Positions 46,926 through 57,514 of a DNA stretch of 64,000 nt are shown here, piece by piece. The position numbers were made by a program, and so were the translations under genes. How positions within the stretch are numbered: the first letter of the stretch is position 1; the number at the start of each line of letters is the position of its first letter. The DNA is from Rhizaria sp. SCN 62-66 (lineage: Eukaryota > Rhizaria, unplaced). The stretch covers positions 19,165 through 83,164 of the forward strand of contig MEDY01000191.1 of the NCBI GenBank assembly GCA_001724265.1, in the 5' to 3' direction. The notes under the pieces were generated by a model. The model had not been told where the DNA came from. It saw nothing but the letters and a program-made list of their open reading frames with translations, and did not search any database.

Positions 46926-47861
46926 AGCTGCTGCTGGTAGTGCAGCTGTTGATGCTGTTGAAAGTACTGCTGCTGCTGCTGCTGCTGCTGCTGTTGTTGT
47001 TGCTGTGCCTGCGCCATTGCCTGAGCCTGAACCTGTGCCTGTGCCAGCGCTTGGGCCTGCGCCTGCGCCTGCGCCTGCGCCTGTTGCGCGAGGAGGAGCG
47101 CCTGGAGGTTGTCGAGCGCCTGCTGGTTCCCCTGCGCGATCTGCAGCGCGACCGCGTCGCCGAAGCCCGCCGACTCGCGCAGCGCCTGCAGCCCCGCGGG
47201 GCCGAGCGCGGCCAGGTCGCTGGCGCTCAGGCCCATGCCGGCTACCTGCGCGGCGAGCTGAGCGGCGACCGGAGCCTGCGGCGCGGCGGGCGGCACCCCC
47301 AGGCCGCCGCCTACCGGGGCGCCCGCGAGGACCAGCGCCTGCAGCAGGAGCTGCTGCTGCTGCTGTTGCTGCTGGAGCTGTTGCTGCTGCTGCTGCTGCT
47401 GCTGGATTTCGACCTGGAACTGGTGCTGCTGCTGCACCTGCTTGAGCTGCCGCTGCATTTGCTGCTGCTGCTGCTTCTTCTGCTGCTTCTTGTCCAGCGG
47501 CCCGGGAGACAGCTGAGGCGCGGCGCCAGTGAGCATGTACCCGTTCGCTGCGGCTGCAGCTGCCGCGGCGGCGGCGCGGGCCTCCTCGAGCGCGCGCTTG
47601 CGCTCGCGCCCGTCGCGGTCGCGCTCCTCGCGGGCCCGCGCAGCCGCCGCGACCTCGGTTGCAGCCACGGCCGGGGGCGCCCATTCGGCCCACTTGTCGG
47701 CCACCAGCGCGCGCGCCTCGGCCAGCACGGCGCTGACCACGGGCAGGATCGCCTCGATGTCGCGCTCCAGCTCCGCGGCCGGCCGCGGGACGGAGGCGTC
47801 CAGCTCGGCCAACGCCGCGGCGTCGGCCGCGGCCTCGGCGGCCTCCGGGTCCTGCTCAGCC

Positions 47862-47893
<32 letters not shown>

Positions 47894-50800
47894 ACCGTCG
47901 CTGCCCGCACCACCAGCACCAGAGCGAGCGGCAGCGTTGTCGTCATCGTCGTCGTCTTCCTCGTCGTCGGTGGCGGCTGCGGCTGCGGGGCTGGGGGAGG
48001 CCAGCGGGGGCAGCCCGGAGCTGCGGCGCGTGCTCGTTTGCATCGGCACCCCCGTCTTGTTCCACCACGGCAGTCCGCCGTTCGCACCCCCACTCGCACT
48101 CGAGCCGGAGCCGGACTCGGCGGCAGCTTTCGAGCTAGCAGCAGCCGTCTTGCCGCTGGCCTCACCCTGTCCCTGGCTCTGGCTCTGGCTCGCCCGCGGC
48201 TTAGGGGCGAACGCGGGCCCGCCCTCGGCCGCGCGCCTGCGGCGCTCGTCGCTGTGGAGGTAGCCCGCGACGAGGCGCTTGGGCAGGCGCAGGCGCAGCG
48301 ACGCCGCAGGCGGGTCCCAGTCGCTGGCGTCAGCCAGCTCGACGGCGCCCGCGAGTGGGTGCGACGGATCCAGCAGCTCGGGCGCGAACGCGGACCCGTC
48401 AGCCGCGATCACCACGATGCCGCGCGCGTTGGCCGCCGCCGCCCAGGCCGCCGCGTCGTCGGCCGCACCGGCGCCGGCGCCGTCGCCGCCCGCTGCTGCT
48501 CCCGATCCAGCTGCTACGCCTGCTGCTGCGCCTGCTGCTGCTGCTGCTGCGGCGGCGGCGGCGGCGGCACCGGGGGCCTTGGTGTTCCCGCCGAAGAGCT
48601 CCGCGGCGCGGCGCGTGATGGGCGGCGCCTTGAAGTTGGGCCGCGTGTCGGCCTCGTCGTCGGTGTGCTACTCGTCGCTCTCGCCGCAGTAGACGCCGGG
48701 CTGCAAGTCGGGGTCCGTCTGCGCCTGCGCCTGGAGCGCGGCCACCGAGGGCGGCGGCGGGCGCGCGGTCGCGAAGCGCGCGCGCACTGAGGGCAGCACC
48801 AGGGCCGCGATGCGGTCGGCTACGTTCGACGGCGAGTCGACGTCGGCGAAGTAGCGTGACTGGAAGCAAACAAACAATCGAAATTGGAATAGGACAACGC
48901 GATATGTGAGAATTATGAAGTGAAAACAAAATAATCAAGGTTAAAACAAAGTAAACAATATTATATGAAGTAGTTATACGTGCAAGAATAAGATATCATT
49001 TCGTTTTCTCTTCATAGTGTTGCGTTTTAGCATACCTGCAGGTCCATCTCATCGAGCGCGGGCAGCGGGATGATCCGCAGGTCCTCCCCGCTGGCGACGA
49101 TCGCCTCCACAGTGGGCGCCTCCTCTGGCCCCTGGCCCTGCAGCCGCTGCTCGGCGTGCTTGGCGAGCGCGCCGGGGAGCCAGTTGCGCTGGAGCCAGTC
49201 TGCGCGCAGGTCCCGGAGCCGCGCCTCGAGCACGTGGCCCGCGACGCGGTACTCGACCAGCTGTTCGTGCTCCAGCGCCACGCGCTCGTAGTCGCGCGCG
49301 CGCCGCAGCCGCCGCTGGTGCAGGCGCCGCAACAGGCGCAGCCGCTTCCAGCCGCGCTGCAGCGTGCGAAGTTCGCGCTCGCGGTCGCGGCGCGCGGCGT
49401 CGAGCGCCGCCAAGCGCTGCGCTTCGCGCGCCGCCTTGTCGTCCTCGCGCTTGCGCCGCTGCTGCTCGGCGTGGGCGCGCCGCTCCGCCTCGATGCCGCG
49501 CAGCCGCTCCAGCTCCGCCTCCTTGCGGTCCGCCACCGTCACGCGCGAGCGCTCCGAGCGCTTGCGCGGCAGCAGCTGCAGCCGCATGCGCCGCTCGGCG
49601 GCGCGCGCCTTGGTCGCGAACGACGCCCACAGAGGCGGCAGCACCGCAGTCAGCAGCGCCGTGTGCAGCGCGGCGGCAGCGCGCACGGCGCCCGCGGCGC
49701 GCGGGAAGGGCGACGGAAGCGCGAGACGCGCGGCAACGCGCGCGCGGGCGGCCGCCTTGCTGTCACCGTCCTCGTCTTCGTCGTCCTCGTCGCTCTCCTC
49801 GTCGTCGTCGCCGCCGTGGCGGGGATGCGCCGTGGCAGCAGCCTTGCCGTGGCCGCCGCCGTCCGCGCCGTTGTCGTCGCCGTCCTCGTCGTCTGCGGCG
49901 GCCGCGGCGGCGGTCTGCGCGTTGCGCAGCGCGCGCGCGGCGCGGGCCTCCTTCTCCGCGGCGGCGGCGGCGGTTGGCGCGACTGCAAGCGCGCCGCGCA
50001 GCGCGTGGGCCAGAGCCTCGAGCTCGGGCAGCGAGGTTGCCACCACAGTCCACACCGGGGTCGGGGCGGGGGGCACGAACAGCCAGCCGGGACACTCTTC
50101 CAGCAGGTCGATCGCGCTCGCACTCGCGCTGGCGCTGGCGTTGGCAGCAGAGGCAGCGTTGTGGCCGTCGTCGTCGTCGGCGTCAGAGGCGAGGTCGGAG
50201 TCGTCGCTGACGTCGCTGTAATTGTTGGCCCCGTCGCTCTCGCTGGCGTCACCGTCGCTGTCAGCCTCGGACGCAGCCTCGGAATCGGACGCATCAGCCG
50301 CAGACTCGGCCTCGGCCTCAGTCTCAGAGGACTCCGACTCTGTTTCTGACTCAGTCTCGGAACTCTGCTCATGCGCACGTTTGCGCCCGCCGCGGGCCGC
50401 GCCGCCCCGGACGGTCGTGGCCTTGGCCGCCGCGGCCTTAGCAGGCGTCTTCTGCCCCCGCGCACTGGCGCCCTTGGTCGATGCGCCCTTGACGGGGGTG
50501 GCCCTGGCGGAGCGGGATCCGCGGGGACTGGCGAGCTCGACCTCGCTCTCACTGCCACTCTCGCTGCCACTGCCACTCTCGCTGCCGCTGGCGTCGTCGC
50601 TGCCGCTAGAGCCGCGCCTAGCGCGCTTGGACGTATTGCTGCCGCCACGGCCGCCGCGGCCGCCGCGACCACCGCGACCGCCGCGGCCGCCGCGGCTCGT
50701 CGGGGTCTTAGCCGGGGTCTCCTTGGCCGGAGTCTTACCGCCCTTGCCGCCCCTGCCGCCGCTGCCCTTGCTGGGCGTCTGGTTCTTCGCCCGCTCGGCC

Positions 50801-52826
50801 TTAGCCGCGGCCTTGGCCTCGGCCGCCGCGGCCTTGGCCTCGGCCCTGGCCCTGGCCCGCGCCTTGTCGCGCCGCCGGTCGCGCCGCGCCTTCTCGCGCG
50901 CGTTCTTGGCGGCCACCGCGCTGTCACGGCCGCCGGTGAGCTGCGGCGCGACGGGCGTCTCGCGCCACACCCACGTGTCGTCGGGAGCGAAGCGCCAGTA
51001 GAGCCCGCCGCAGCCGTCGGCGCCGATGGGGCGCGGCCGCAGCCACTCGAGGTCCGCGCCGGGCGCCGCCGCCGCCGTCTCGTGCTCGGTCAGCGCGGCG
51101 CCGTGCGGGTGCGGCGCGAGGAGCGCGGCGACGGCGGCCGTGCCGGCGGGCGGGACGGCCAGCTCGGGCGGCGGGAGCGGCGGGCAGCCCGCGTGAGCCT
51201 CCTTGAAGAGCGTGTCGGCAGTGTCGAGCTGGTGTTGGCACAGCAGCAGCAGCACGTGCAGCCGCTCCTCCACGCTCAGCGCGGAGAACGACCGCAGCGC
51301 CGGCGCGGGCGCGGGGGCGGACGCCGGCGCGGGCGCAGCACTGGTAGTCGTGACGGGGTCCGTGTCCGTGTCCGCGGCGGCAGCGGCAGAGGCGGCGGTG
51401 GCGGAGGGCGGGGGCGCGGGGCCGTGCACTGCGGCAGCGGCAGCGCCGTCGCCGTCGGTCATAGCTGTAATTGCAGTCTCACCGGCGATCGCAGTAAGGG
51501 ATGTGTCCGCAGAGTCTGTAGTCTTGCTCTTGCCGGCCTCGGTCTCGGACTCTGAGCCGGAGTGCTCATGCTCGTTGTCGTGGTCGTGGTCAGAGTGATC
51601 GTGGTCGTCATGATCGTCCTCGTCGTCGTCCTCCTCATGGTCATGGTCATGTTCGTGGTCATCGGCGTCGGCGTCGGCGTCGGCAGCGGCGCCACTGCTG
51701 CTGCTGCTGCCGCTGCCGCCGCTGCTCTTGGCCGCGTTGGCGGCGCGCGCGGCGGCGCGGGCGGCGTTGCTCCTGTTACGGCTGCGGCTGCTGCCGCCGA
51801 GCCAGAGCCGGCTGCGGTTGCGCGAGCCGCTGCGCGCGCCGTTGGCGAGGGCCCTCTCAGCGGCGCGCTCGGCGGCGGCCGCGGCGGCCTGCGCCTTGGC
51901 CTCTGCGCGGGCCTTGTCGACGGCGGCCTGCTCGGCATTGGTGAGCCGCGGCGCCGTCATGGGCGTCCCGCGCAGGTCGTAGGCGACGGCGACGTCGGCC
52001 AGCACGGCGCGCAGCACCTCGGGCCAGCGGTGGAAGTGGGACTCGCGCAGGCGCTTGAGCGACAGGCCGGCCGCGGGCACGCCCGGGATGTCGCGGCCCT
52101 TGTCGAAGATGAGCCGCCAGATGAGGTGGCCGAAAAGCGGGGAGGAGTCGGGGAAGATAATCGCCTGCTCCAGCTCGTCCAGCGTGTAAGGGCCCAGCGC
52201 GAACCAGGGCTTGAAGGCGACGACGAACGACACCAGGGCGGCGAAGCGCCACGAGGGGCGCAGCTCGGCTGGGTGGGCGCGGGGTGGGGAGCAAAAAAGA
52301 GAGAGGGACGCAGAAAAAGCCGTTGTAAAATATAGAGCGAGTGTTCAAGTGAGCGGTGCAGATGTGGGGCGCAATGCGAGCGAGATGAAAAGAGACACTG
52401 TGCGCGTTTTGGCGCTCTCGACCAGATACTCCGATGACAGCAGATTCGGGGCGAAAGAGTGGTTTGGGCGCGCAGAAGCGTTACAGCGCGCAACAAGCAG
52501 GTGCCAAGCAGCTGAGTATCTGGTACATCGGCGGCGCCGGCGTTGGGCAGAGCGTGGCACGGTGCCAGCGCAGGCGAAGGGCAGAACAGGCGTGTGCGCG
52601 GGCTGCCGTCAGAGTGATGTGTGGTGGCGGGACGCGTCGGGGCGTGCGAAGAAGCGAAACAGGGATATAAATAGCATGGCAAGATAAGAAACGTACCCCG
52701 AAGACGGTCCGCCTCTGCGGACGTGTTGCGCTGGAAGATTTCGTGCTGCGTGAGCTCGTGGTCGTCCTCATCGGGCGCCTGCGAGGGGGAGCCGAGGGGC
52801 TGTCCGGCGCCATGTGAGCCGCTCAT
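46613..52826 (-). CDS. DDT/WHIM-domain chromatin-remodelling subunit-like protein with Gln-rich tail, 3 exons, three in-frame UAGs
   Basis: Exons 52826-52697, 49036-52268 (minus) and 48859-46613, 1,869 aa ending in TAA if UAGs at codons 1185, 1857 and 1868 are sense. Introns are 428 bp (GTACGT...CAG) and 176 bp (GTATGC...CAG). Exon lengths sum to a whole number of codons. Near residues 45-115 is a DDT domain (WFALGPYTLDELEQAIIFPD, then SSPLFGHLIWRLIFD). WHIM-like segments follow: LSVEERLHVLLLLCQHQLDT, then PIGADGCGGLYWRF with WVWRET. DDT plus WHIM is typical of ISWI-partner subunits (ACF1/BAZ, RSF1, CECR2, Itc1). Other features are a His/Asp/Glu-rich run, AT-hook-like RGGRGGRGG, basic Arg-rich helices and a ~250-residue Gln-rich tail. 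It is nuclear by inference. The exact subfamily is unresolved. Confidence 0.75.
46619..46654 (-). other. Two in-frame UAG codons in the C-terminal poly-Gln tail
   Basis: UAG at 46654-46652 and 46621-46619. The reading is VVADHQ-UAG-RQLQQQQQHQ-UAG-Q and then UAA at 46615-46613. Reading UAG as Gln extends an otherwise glutamine-rich tail up to the UAA. Confidence 0.85.
46840..47480 (-). repeat. CAG-rich tracts coding polyglutamine
   Basis: Several interrupted CAG/CAA runs in the last exon of the DDT gene code Gln stretches of up to about 15 residues, mixed with AQ dipeptides. Confidence 0.85.
48668..48670 (-). other. In-frame UAG codon in the DDT gene
   Basis: Codon 1185, between CGESDE and HTDDEADTRP, in exon 3. 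The frame is open on both sides for hundreds of bases, and no intron boundary fits around it. Confidence 0.8.
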
Positions 52827-53345
52827 TTACCAACGCAATTACTCACCAAACAAAGCTGTGGGTGTTCACACAACAATCAGAAATGTAAAAAATTGAGTGT
52901 CAATCTCCAAAATGCTTGGAAAATTTCACCTCTCAATCGTCTACACACGTCAGTTCGAAATTCATCTTCGCGCCGACACGCCTCATCAGCAATCGCTCTC
53001 GGCGCGGGACCGACTGACCGACCGCCGAGGAGGTTCCCAAAAATCCCAGCCCTCGTTTCGCTCTGAGAGCGAAGGAGCACTTTGGTGAACGTATCTTCTG
53101 CGTTCTATCACGACCGTTGCTGTCCGTCTGCGTCATTGTTTAGCGCTGACCACAAACATTGAGCATTTTTCTTACGTTTTCTTTTGCAAAACCTCTCACT
53201 TTCGTTTCTACCCTTCCTGCGCCTTATTCTTCTGGGTGCTTCCCAGACTAGGTTCGTTTCTCTTCCTTCGACCTACGACCGCGCTCCGTTGCTCTTCCTC
53301 AAAGTCTCTTCTACTTCTGTCTGACGGACACGTTGTGCGATTGTC
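52827..53345. promoter_or_regulatory. Divergent intergenic region
   Basis: 519 bp between the DDT gene (-) and the deoxyribosyltransferase-like gene (+). The side of the latter is pyrimidine-rich. No element was identified. Confidence 0.4.
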
Positions 53346-53619
53346 ATGAGCAGCCCCTCCCCAGCTGCAGTGAAGCCCTTCGCGCTGGGCGCAGCACTGG
53401 GCGTCGCCTCGGCTGCGGTCGCCTTCTGGCTCTTCTCTCGTCTCGCCCCCTCGCCCTCAAAGAACAGTAATGTGGGTGTGAACGCCTCCGCGTTGAGTCT
53501 GGCCGAGGATGGCGATACGCCGCCGCCGCTCTCCCCGCTCCCGCTGCCGACTGCCACATCTGTCACTGTTTCCGTACCGCCCCAGCGCGCTCCGCTGCAC
53601 GTATCCGTCGCCGACGCAG

Positions 53620-53664
<45 letters not shown>

Positions 53665-56057
53665 GCAACAGCACTACAAGCAGCAGTGGCCTTAATGGCA
53701 GCCTGAGCGACAAGGCGCCCCGCACCCTTGGCCTTGGCCTCAACACGAGCGCCAACAGCAGCAGCGCAAGCAGCAACGGCAACGGCAACAGCTCCCGGCG
53801 CAGCTACGGCGGCCTCGTCTCCCCGCGTTCCGCCGGTGTCCTCTCCCCCACCGCCGCGCACCGCGCTGCTCACGGTTACCCGGCCGCCACCCCCAGCGGC
53901 GGCGGCAGCGGCAGCGGCGGCCGCGCCGCGCGTTCCCCCTGGGCTCCCTCGCCCTCCTGCAGTAGCAGCAACAACGGCGGCAGCGGCAGCGGCAGCGGCA
54001 GCGTGACTCCTGCCGAGCGGGCGCGCGCGCGGCGGCAGTACGTGCGCTCGCACCTGGCGGCGCTGTCCTCCGAGCGCGCCTTGGCAGACGCTGTCGTCGC
54101 CGTATTCGACACCATCGTCCAGCAACGACCCGCCAACAGCAACAACAGCAGCAACACATCCACTCCCTGCGAGACCGCGTCCTCATTCTCCGGCCCATTG
54201 TCGCTCAGCTCGCCGCCGCAGTCGCACGCGCGCGCCGCCGCGGTGTGCGCGGCGCTGACGACACGCGAGCCCCTGCAGGCGGCGCTCTCGTTGGCCGAGG
54301 TCGAGGCCTTCCTGGCCGCGCTGGGGCTGACCCAGAGCGCCAAGGCCGCCGTGCTCGTGGCCCTCCGCGGCACGGCCGCCGCCACCGCCGTTGCCGGCAG
54401 CAGCGTGAGCGCCGCGCCGCGCGTGGGCGACGGCGGCCGCGCCAGCTCGCCTGCCAGTGCCGACGCCGACAGCGCCGCCGACGCCGACGCGGGCTGCGAG
54501 GGACTGCTGTTCACCCGCGCGGCGTTTGAGGCCGCGTTCCGCGTGTGGGACAGCGAGCCCGCGGCGCGCGCCAAGCTCGACGCCTTTGAGCAGTACTACG
54601 TCGAGCAGTACCTGCCCACGGTCACTGACGGCGCCAGCAGCAGCAGCAACGCTGACGGCATCGGCGAGGGCGCTGCGGACGAGGCTGGTGCTGCTACTGC
54701 TGCTGCTGCTGCTGCTGCTGCTGTAACTGCCACTGTGCCGAGTGCGCGCCCCGCTGCCGCCCCTCGAGGCTCCCGCAGCAACGCCTCTGGCGCTGGCGCT
54801 GGCTCTGGCTCCGGGGCCGGCTCTACCACAGGTTCCGGGGCTGCGACGCCCGCGGGCGCCACCACTCCCGCCGGCGGCTCCCCCAGCGGCGTCGTCCGCC
54901 GCGTCCTCGTCTCCAGCGCCAACAACAACGGCAGTGGCGCTCATGCGGTCAGTGGCAGTGCAGGCGTAGTGCCGGCCACTCCTGCTAGCAACAACAACAG
55001 CGCGCCTGTGTCCCCGAAGCCTGCCAGCAGCTGCAGCGGTGCCTCTAGCGCGCCTGTTCCCAACGCCAGCGCCAGCGCCAGCGCCAGTGCTAGTGGTGGC
55101 CGTGTCGGCGGCTCGACTACCCGCGCCCGCCCGCTGCCGGCGCTCATTTTCCCCGAAACTCCCCGCACCGGCCCGAGCTCGAACAATAACATCAGCGCGA
55201 GCAGCAGCAGCAGCAGCAGTAAGGGCGCATTCACATTCGCTTCTGTGCCCGAAGACTCCCCTCTCCCTAACTCGAACACTCCCGGCGACGACGCTCGCAG
55301 CAAGCTCACTGGCGGCGCCACCGCGCGCAGCGGCAGCGCGCGCAGCAGCAGCGGCGTGGACGTGTTCCTGGGCGGCGTGTGCGGCAGCTCCACGTGGCGG
55401 CTCGACACGGCCATCCCGGCGCTGGAGCGCCACGGGCTCTCCTACTACAACCCGCAGGTCGCGGACTGGAAGCCCCAGGTGATGTGCCTGGAGAACCTCA
55501 TGAAGGCGTGGGCTCGGTGGCAGCTCTTCGTGGTCGACGCCTCGACGCGCGCGACCGCGAGCATGGTCGAGGCCGCGGCGCTCATCGCCGAGGGCCGCAA
55601 GGTCGTGTTGGTCCTGGCCGCTGTCGCCGCGGGCGCGCAGGTCGACGGCGGGCCCGCGCTGGGTGAGCTGGAGGCCAAGGACCTCAACCGCGGACGCGCT
55701 TACCTGCGCGAGGTCGCCGCGGCGCACGGCGTCGCGGTGGCAGAGACCGTCGCGCAGGGTTGCGAGCTGCTCGTGGCCGCCATCGAGACTGAGGCCGAGG
55801 CAGAGGCCGCCGCGGAGGCGGAGGCAGAGGCGGAGGCGGAGGCGCGCGCTGCCGAAGCCGCCGACGCGCTGGCGCTCGGCGTGGACGAGGCGGGGGATTA
55901 CTATGGGGACGACGACGACTGCGACGGTGACGGCGACGGCAAAGGCGGCTGCAACAGCGGTGGCCGGCTGGCTCGGGGCGGGGGGCCCGACTTTGAGAGC
56001 GAGGTGCGCATGATTCACTCCAGCGACGACGACGATGACGGAAACGATAGCGATTGA
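53346..56057 (+). CDS. Membrane-anchored nucleoside 2-deoxyribosyltransferase-like protein
   Basis: Single exon, 903 aa, ATG 53346 to TGA 56057. Residues ~10-32 are one hydrophobic segment (FALGAALGVASAAVAFWLF), a likely signal anchor. A 14-Asn tract and long Ser/Asn/Ala linkers follow, with a helical region at ~220-265 and another near 300-430. Residues ~670-815 match the Nuc_deoxyri_tr2 pattern: DVFLGGVCGSSTWRLD, YYNPQVADW, LFVVDASTRATASMVEAA and GRKVVLVL, then LNRGRAYLREVA. Relatives are annotated as nucleoside 2-deoxyribosyltransferase-like; whether this one hydrolyses or transfers deoxyribose is unknown. Asp and Glu in the VVDASTR...MVEAA segment are the candidate catalytic residues. The C-terminus is acidic. 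Confidence 0.75.
53622..53663 (+). repeat. AAC trinucleotide repeat (poly-Asn, 14 codons)
   Basis: Fourteen uninterrupted AAC codons in the N-terminal linker of the deoxyribosyltransferase-like protein. Confidence 0.95.
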
Positions 56058-56443
56058 GAGCGACAAAGCGCAACCGACTCGCGCGTCGCGTTGGCGTCCT
56101 ATGATTGGAGTTCTCCGGAACCTAGAGAACTTCACAATGTGATACCATTTCTAAATTAAGTACATTGACGGCGGTTCTTCCTATCATATAATGTTTGGTT
56201 TTTGACGAGTTCTATGTTTCAGATCGATAGCGAACGATTAATTGCTGTCTGTACATATCTACTGTGTGTCTGTTGAATGTGATACTATCTTGACCCTTGT
56301 TATTAGCTGTTTTGGCATACTTAGCTTTATTATTCTATTTTATTCTGTATATCACCACAAAATAATACACTGATATCCATGTACATGTCCATTTAACATC
56401 AACCAGTACTGCACACAGTGTTACTGGACAGTCACACCTGCGC
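56058..56443. other. Convergent intergenic region
   Basis: 386 bp, AT-rich, between the ends of the deoxyribosyltransferase-like gene and the Costars gene. Nothing specific was seen. Confidence 0.5.
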
Positions 56444-57079
56444 TTACTCCTGCTTCTTCTTGAGCGTGATGACGACGTTGTCGTGCGCGCCCTGCAGCAG
56501 CAGCGGCGAGTCGTACGTCAGCAGCCCGCGCGTCTTGGAGTTCTTCAGCGTCGCGGCGAGCGCCTCGAACGTGTTGGACACCTTGTCGTCCTGCGCGCAG
56601 CACGCACGAACACAAATGCGAGTGGAGCATACAAAAGTGGGGATATGACACGGAAAATAAGCATTAATAAAAAAAATCGAAGTTATAATATGGGCCTCAA
56701 AATAAAACCGTTTAGGAGTAGTGAATTCAGTCAAATATCGAAATTAGTGCGCTGAAGTGAGTTCTGTGACGGACCTTGAATAGCTTGCCGAAGGTGATGG
56801 AGTAGGAGCCGTCGGCGTTCTCGGTGCCGAGGGCGCGGATAAACTCCTGCAGCAGCACAATCTCCTCCTCGTTCTTGCGCTTAATCTGCGGTGGAGGGAA
56901 GCCGGGAACAACAAATATATATGGGTAGACAGCAGTGAGATAAAAGGGCGACAGAGGGGAAGATCCGAAACGACGACGTAGCGAGAAGGATACGCAGAGC
57001 GAAAAAGAGGATCGAGCGGAAAGTATGTGTGTAGTGGGCATAAGCGTACCTCGTCGACAATGGCCTGGGACTGGGACAT
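56444..57079 (-). CDS. ABRACL: Costars-domain protein (ABRACL-like), 3 exons
   Basis: Exons 57079-57050, 56885-56775 and 56590-56444, 95 aa ending in TAA. Introns are 164 bp (GTACGC...CAG) and 184 bp (GTCCGT...CAG), both phase 0. The second donor is atypical. The core reads EFIRALGTENADGSYSITFG, KLFKDDKVSNTFEALAATL, KNSKTRGLLTYDSPLLLQG and HDNVVITL, which is the Costars family throughout. Members are small cytosolic proteins linked to actin dynamics and cell motility (Costars in Dictyostelium, ABRACL in animals). The family is about 80-90 aa, so this is complete. Exon 1 adds only ten residues (MSQSQAIVDE). Confidence 0.92.
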
Positions 57080-57514
57080 GGGGTTGTTGCTGCGGGGTTC
57101 GGGGCGCGAGAGCATGGGACGAGTGGAGGCAGCAACGGACACGCGTGCGGCGCGAGGAAACGGGGTCGGAAGATGGAGTGAGACACAATTGAGCGCGTAC
57201 AACGCATCAGCAAAAGGGGCAATTAATAAAGTAGTAGTAGCAGTCAAAATGTGTGCGCTGCAGAGTCAGGTAGTGCATTTATCGTGTGGTATAAAGAAAA
57301 GTTTCGATGCACGGTCGAGTGACAGGAGTTGGCCCGCGTTAAGACATGAAGTTTATTACCAGTGCCCTGAACCGTATCATCCGTTAACGCCACTGTCCAT
57401 CGATGAGGGATTATTATTTGTAAATTTAAATACATTCTCAAAATTATACTCCTTGAAATTTTGTTCTCGTTTCTCTATAGGCTCGGCGCATCGCGAGACT
57501 ACCATCACATCAAC
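57080..57514. promoter_or_regulatory. Divergent intergenic region
   Basis: 435 bp between the Costars gene (-) and the chromodomain gene (+). TTTCTCTATAG at 57470-57480, 34 bases before the chromodomain start, looks like a 3' splice site and suggests a leader intron. Confidence 0.45.

Noticed and set aside
46940-48790. Plus-strand 616-codon ORF with poly-Leu opposite the DDT gene tail
   Set aside because: The poly-Leu is the complement of the CAG repeats; no independent evidence.
53897-56135. Antisense 650-codon and similar ORFs over the deoxyribosyltransferase-like gene
   Set aside because: Shadows of a GC-rich exon with Arg/Gly/Ala bias and no motifs.
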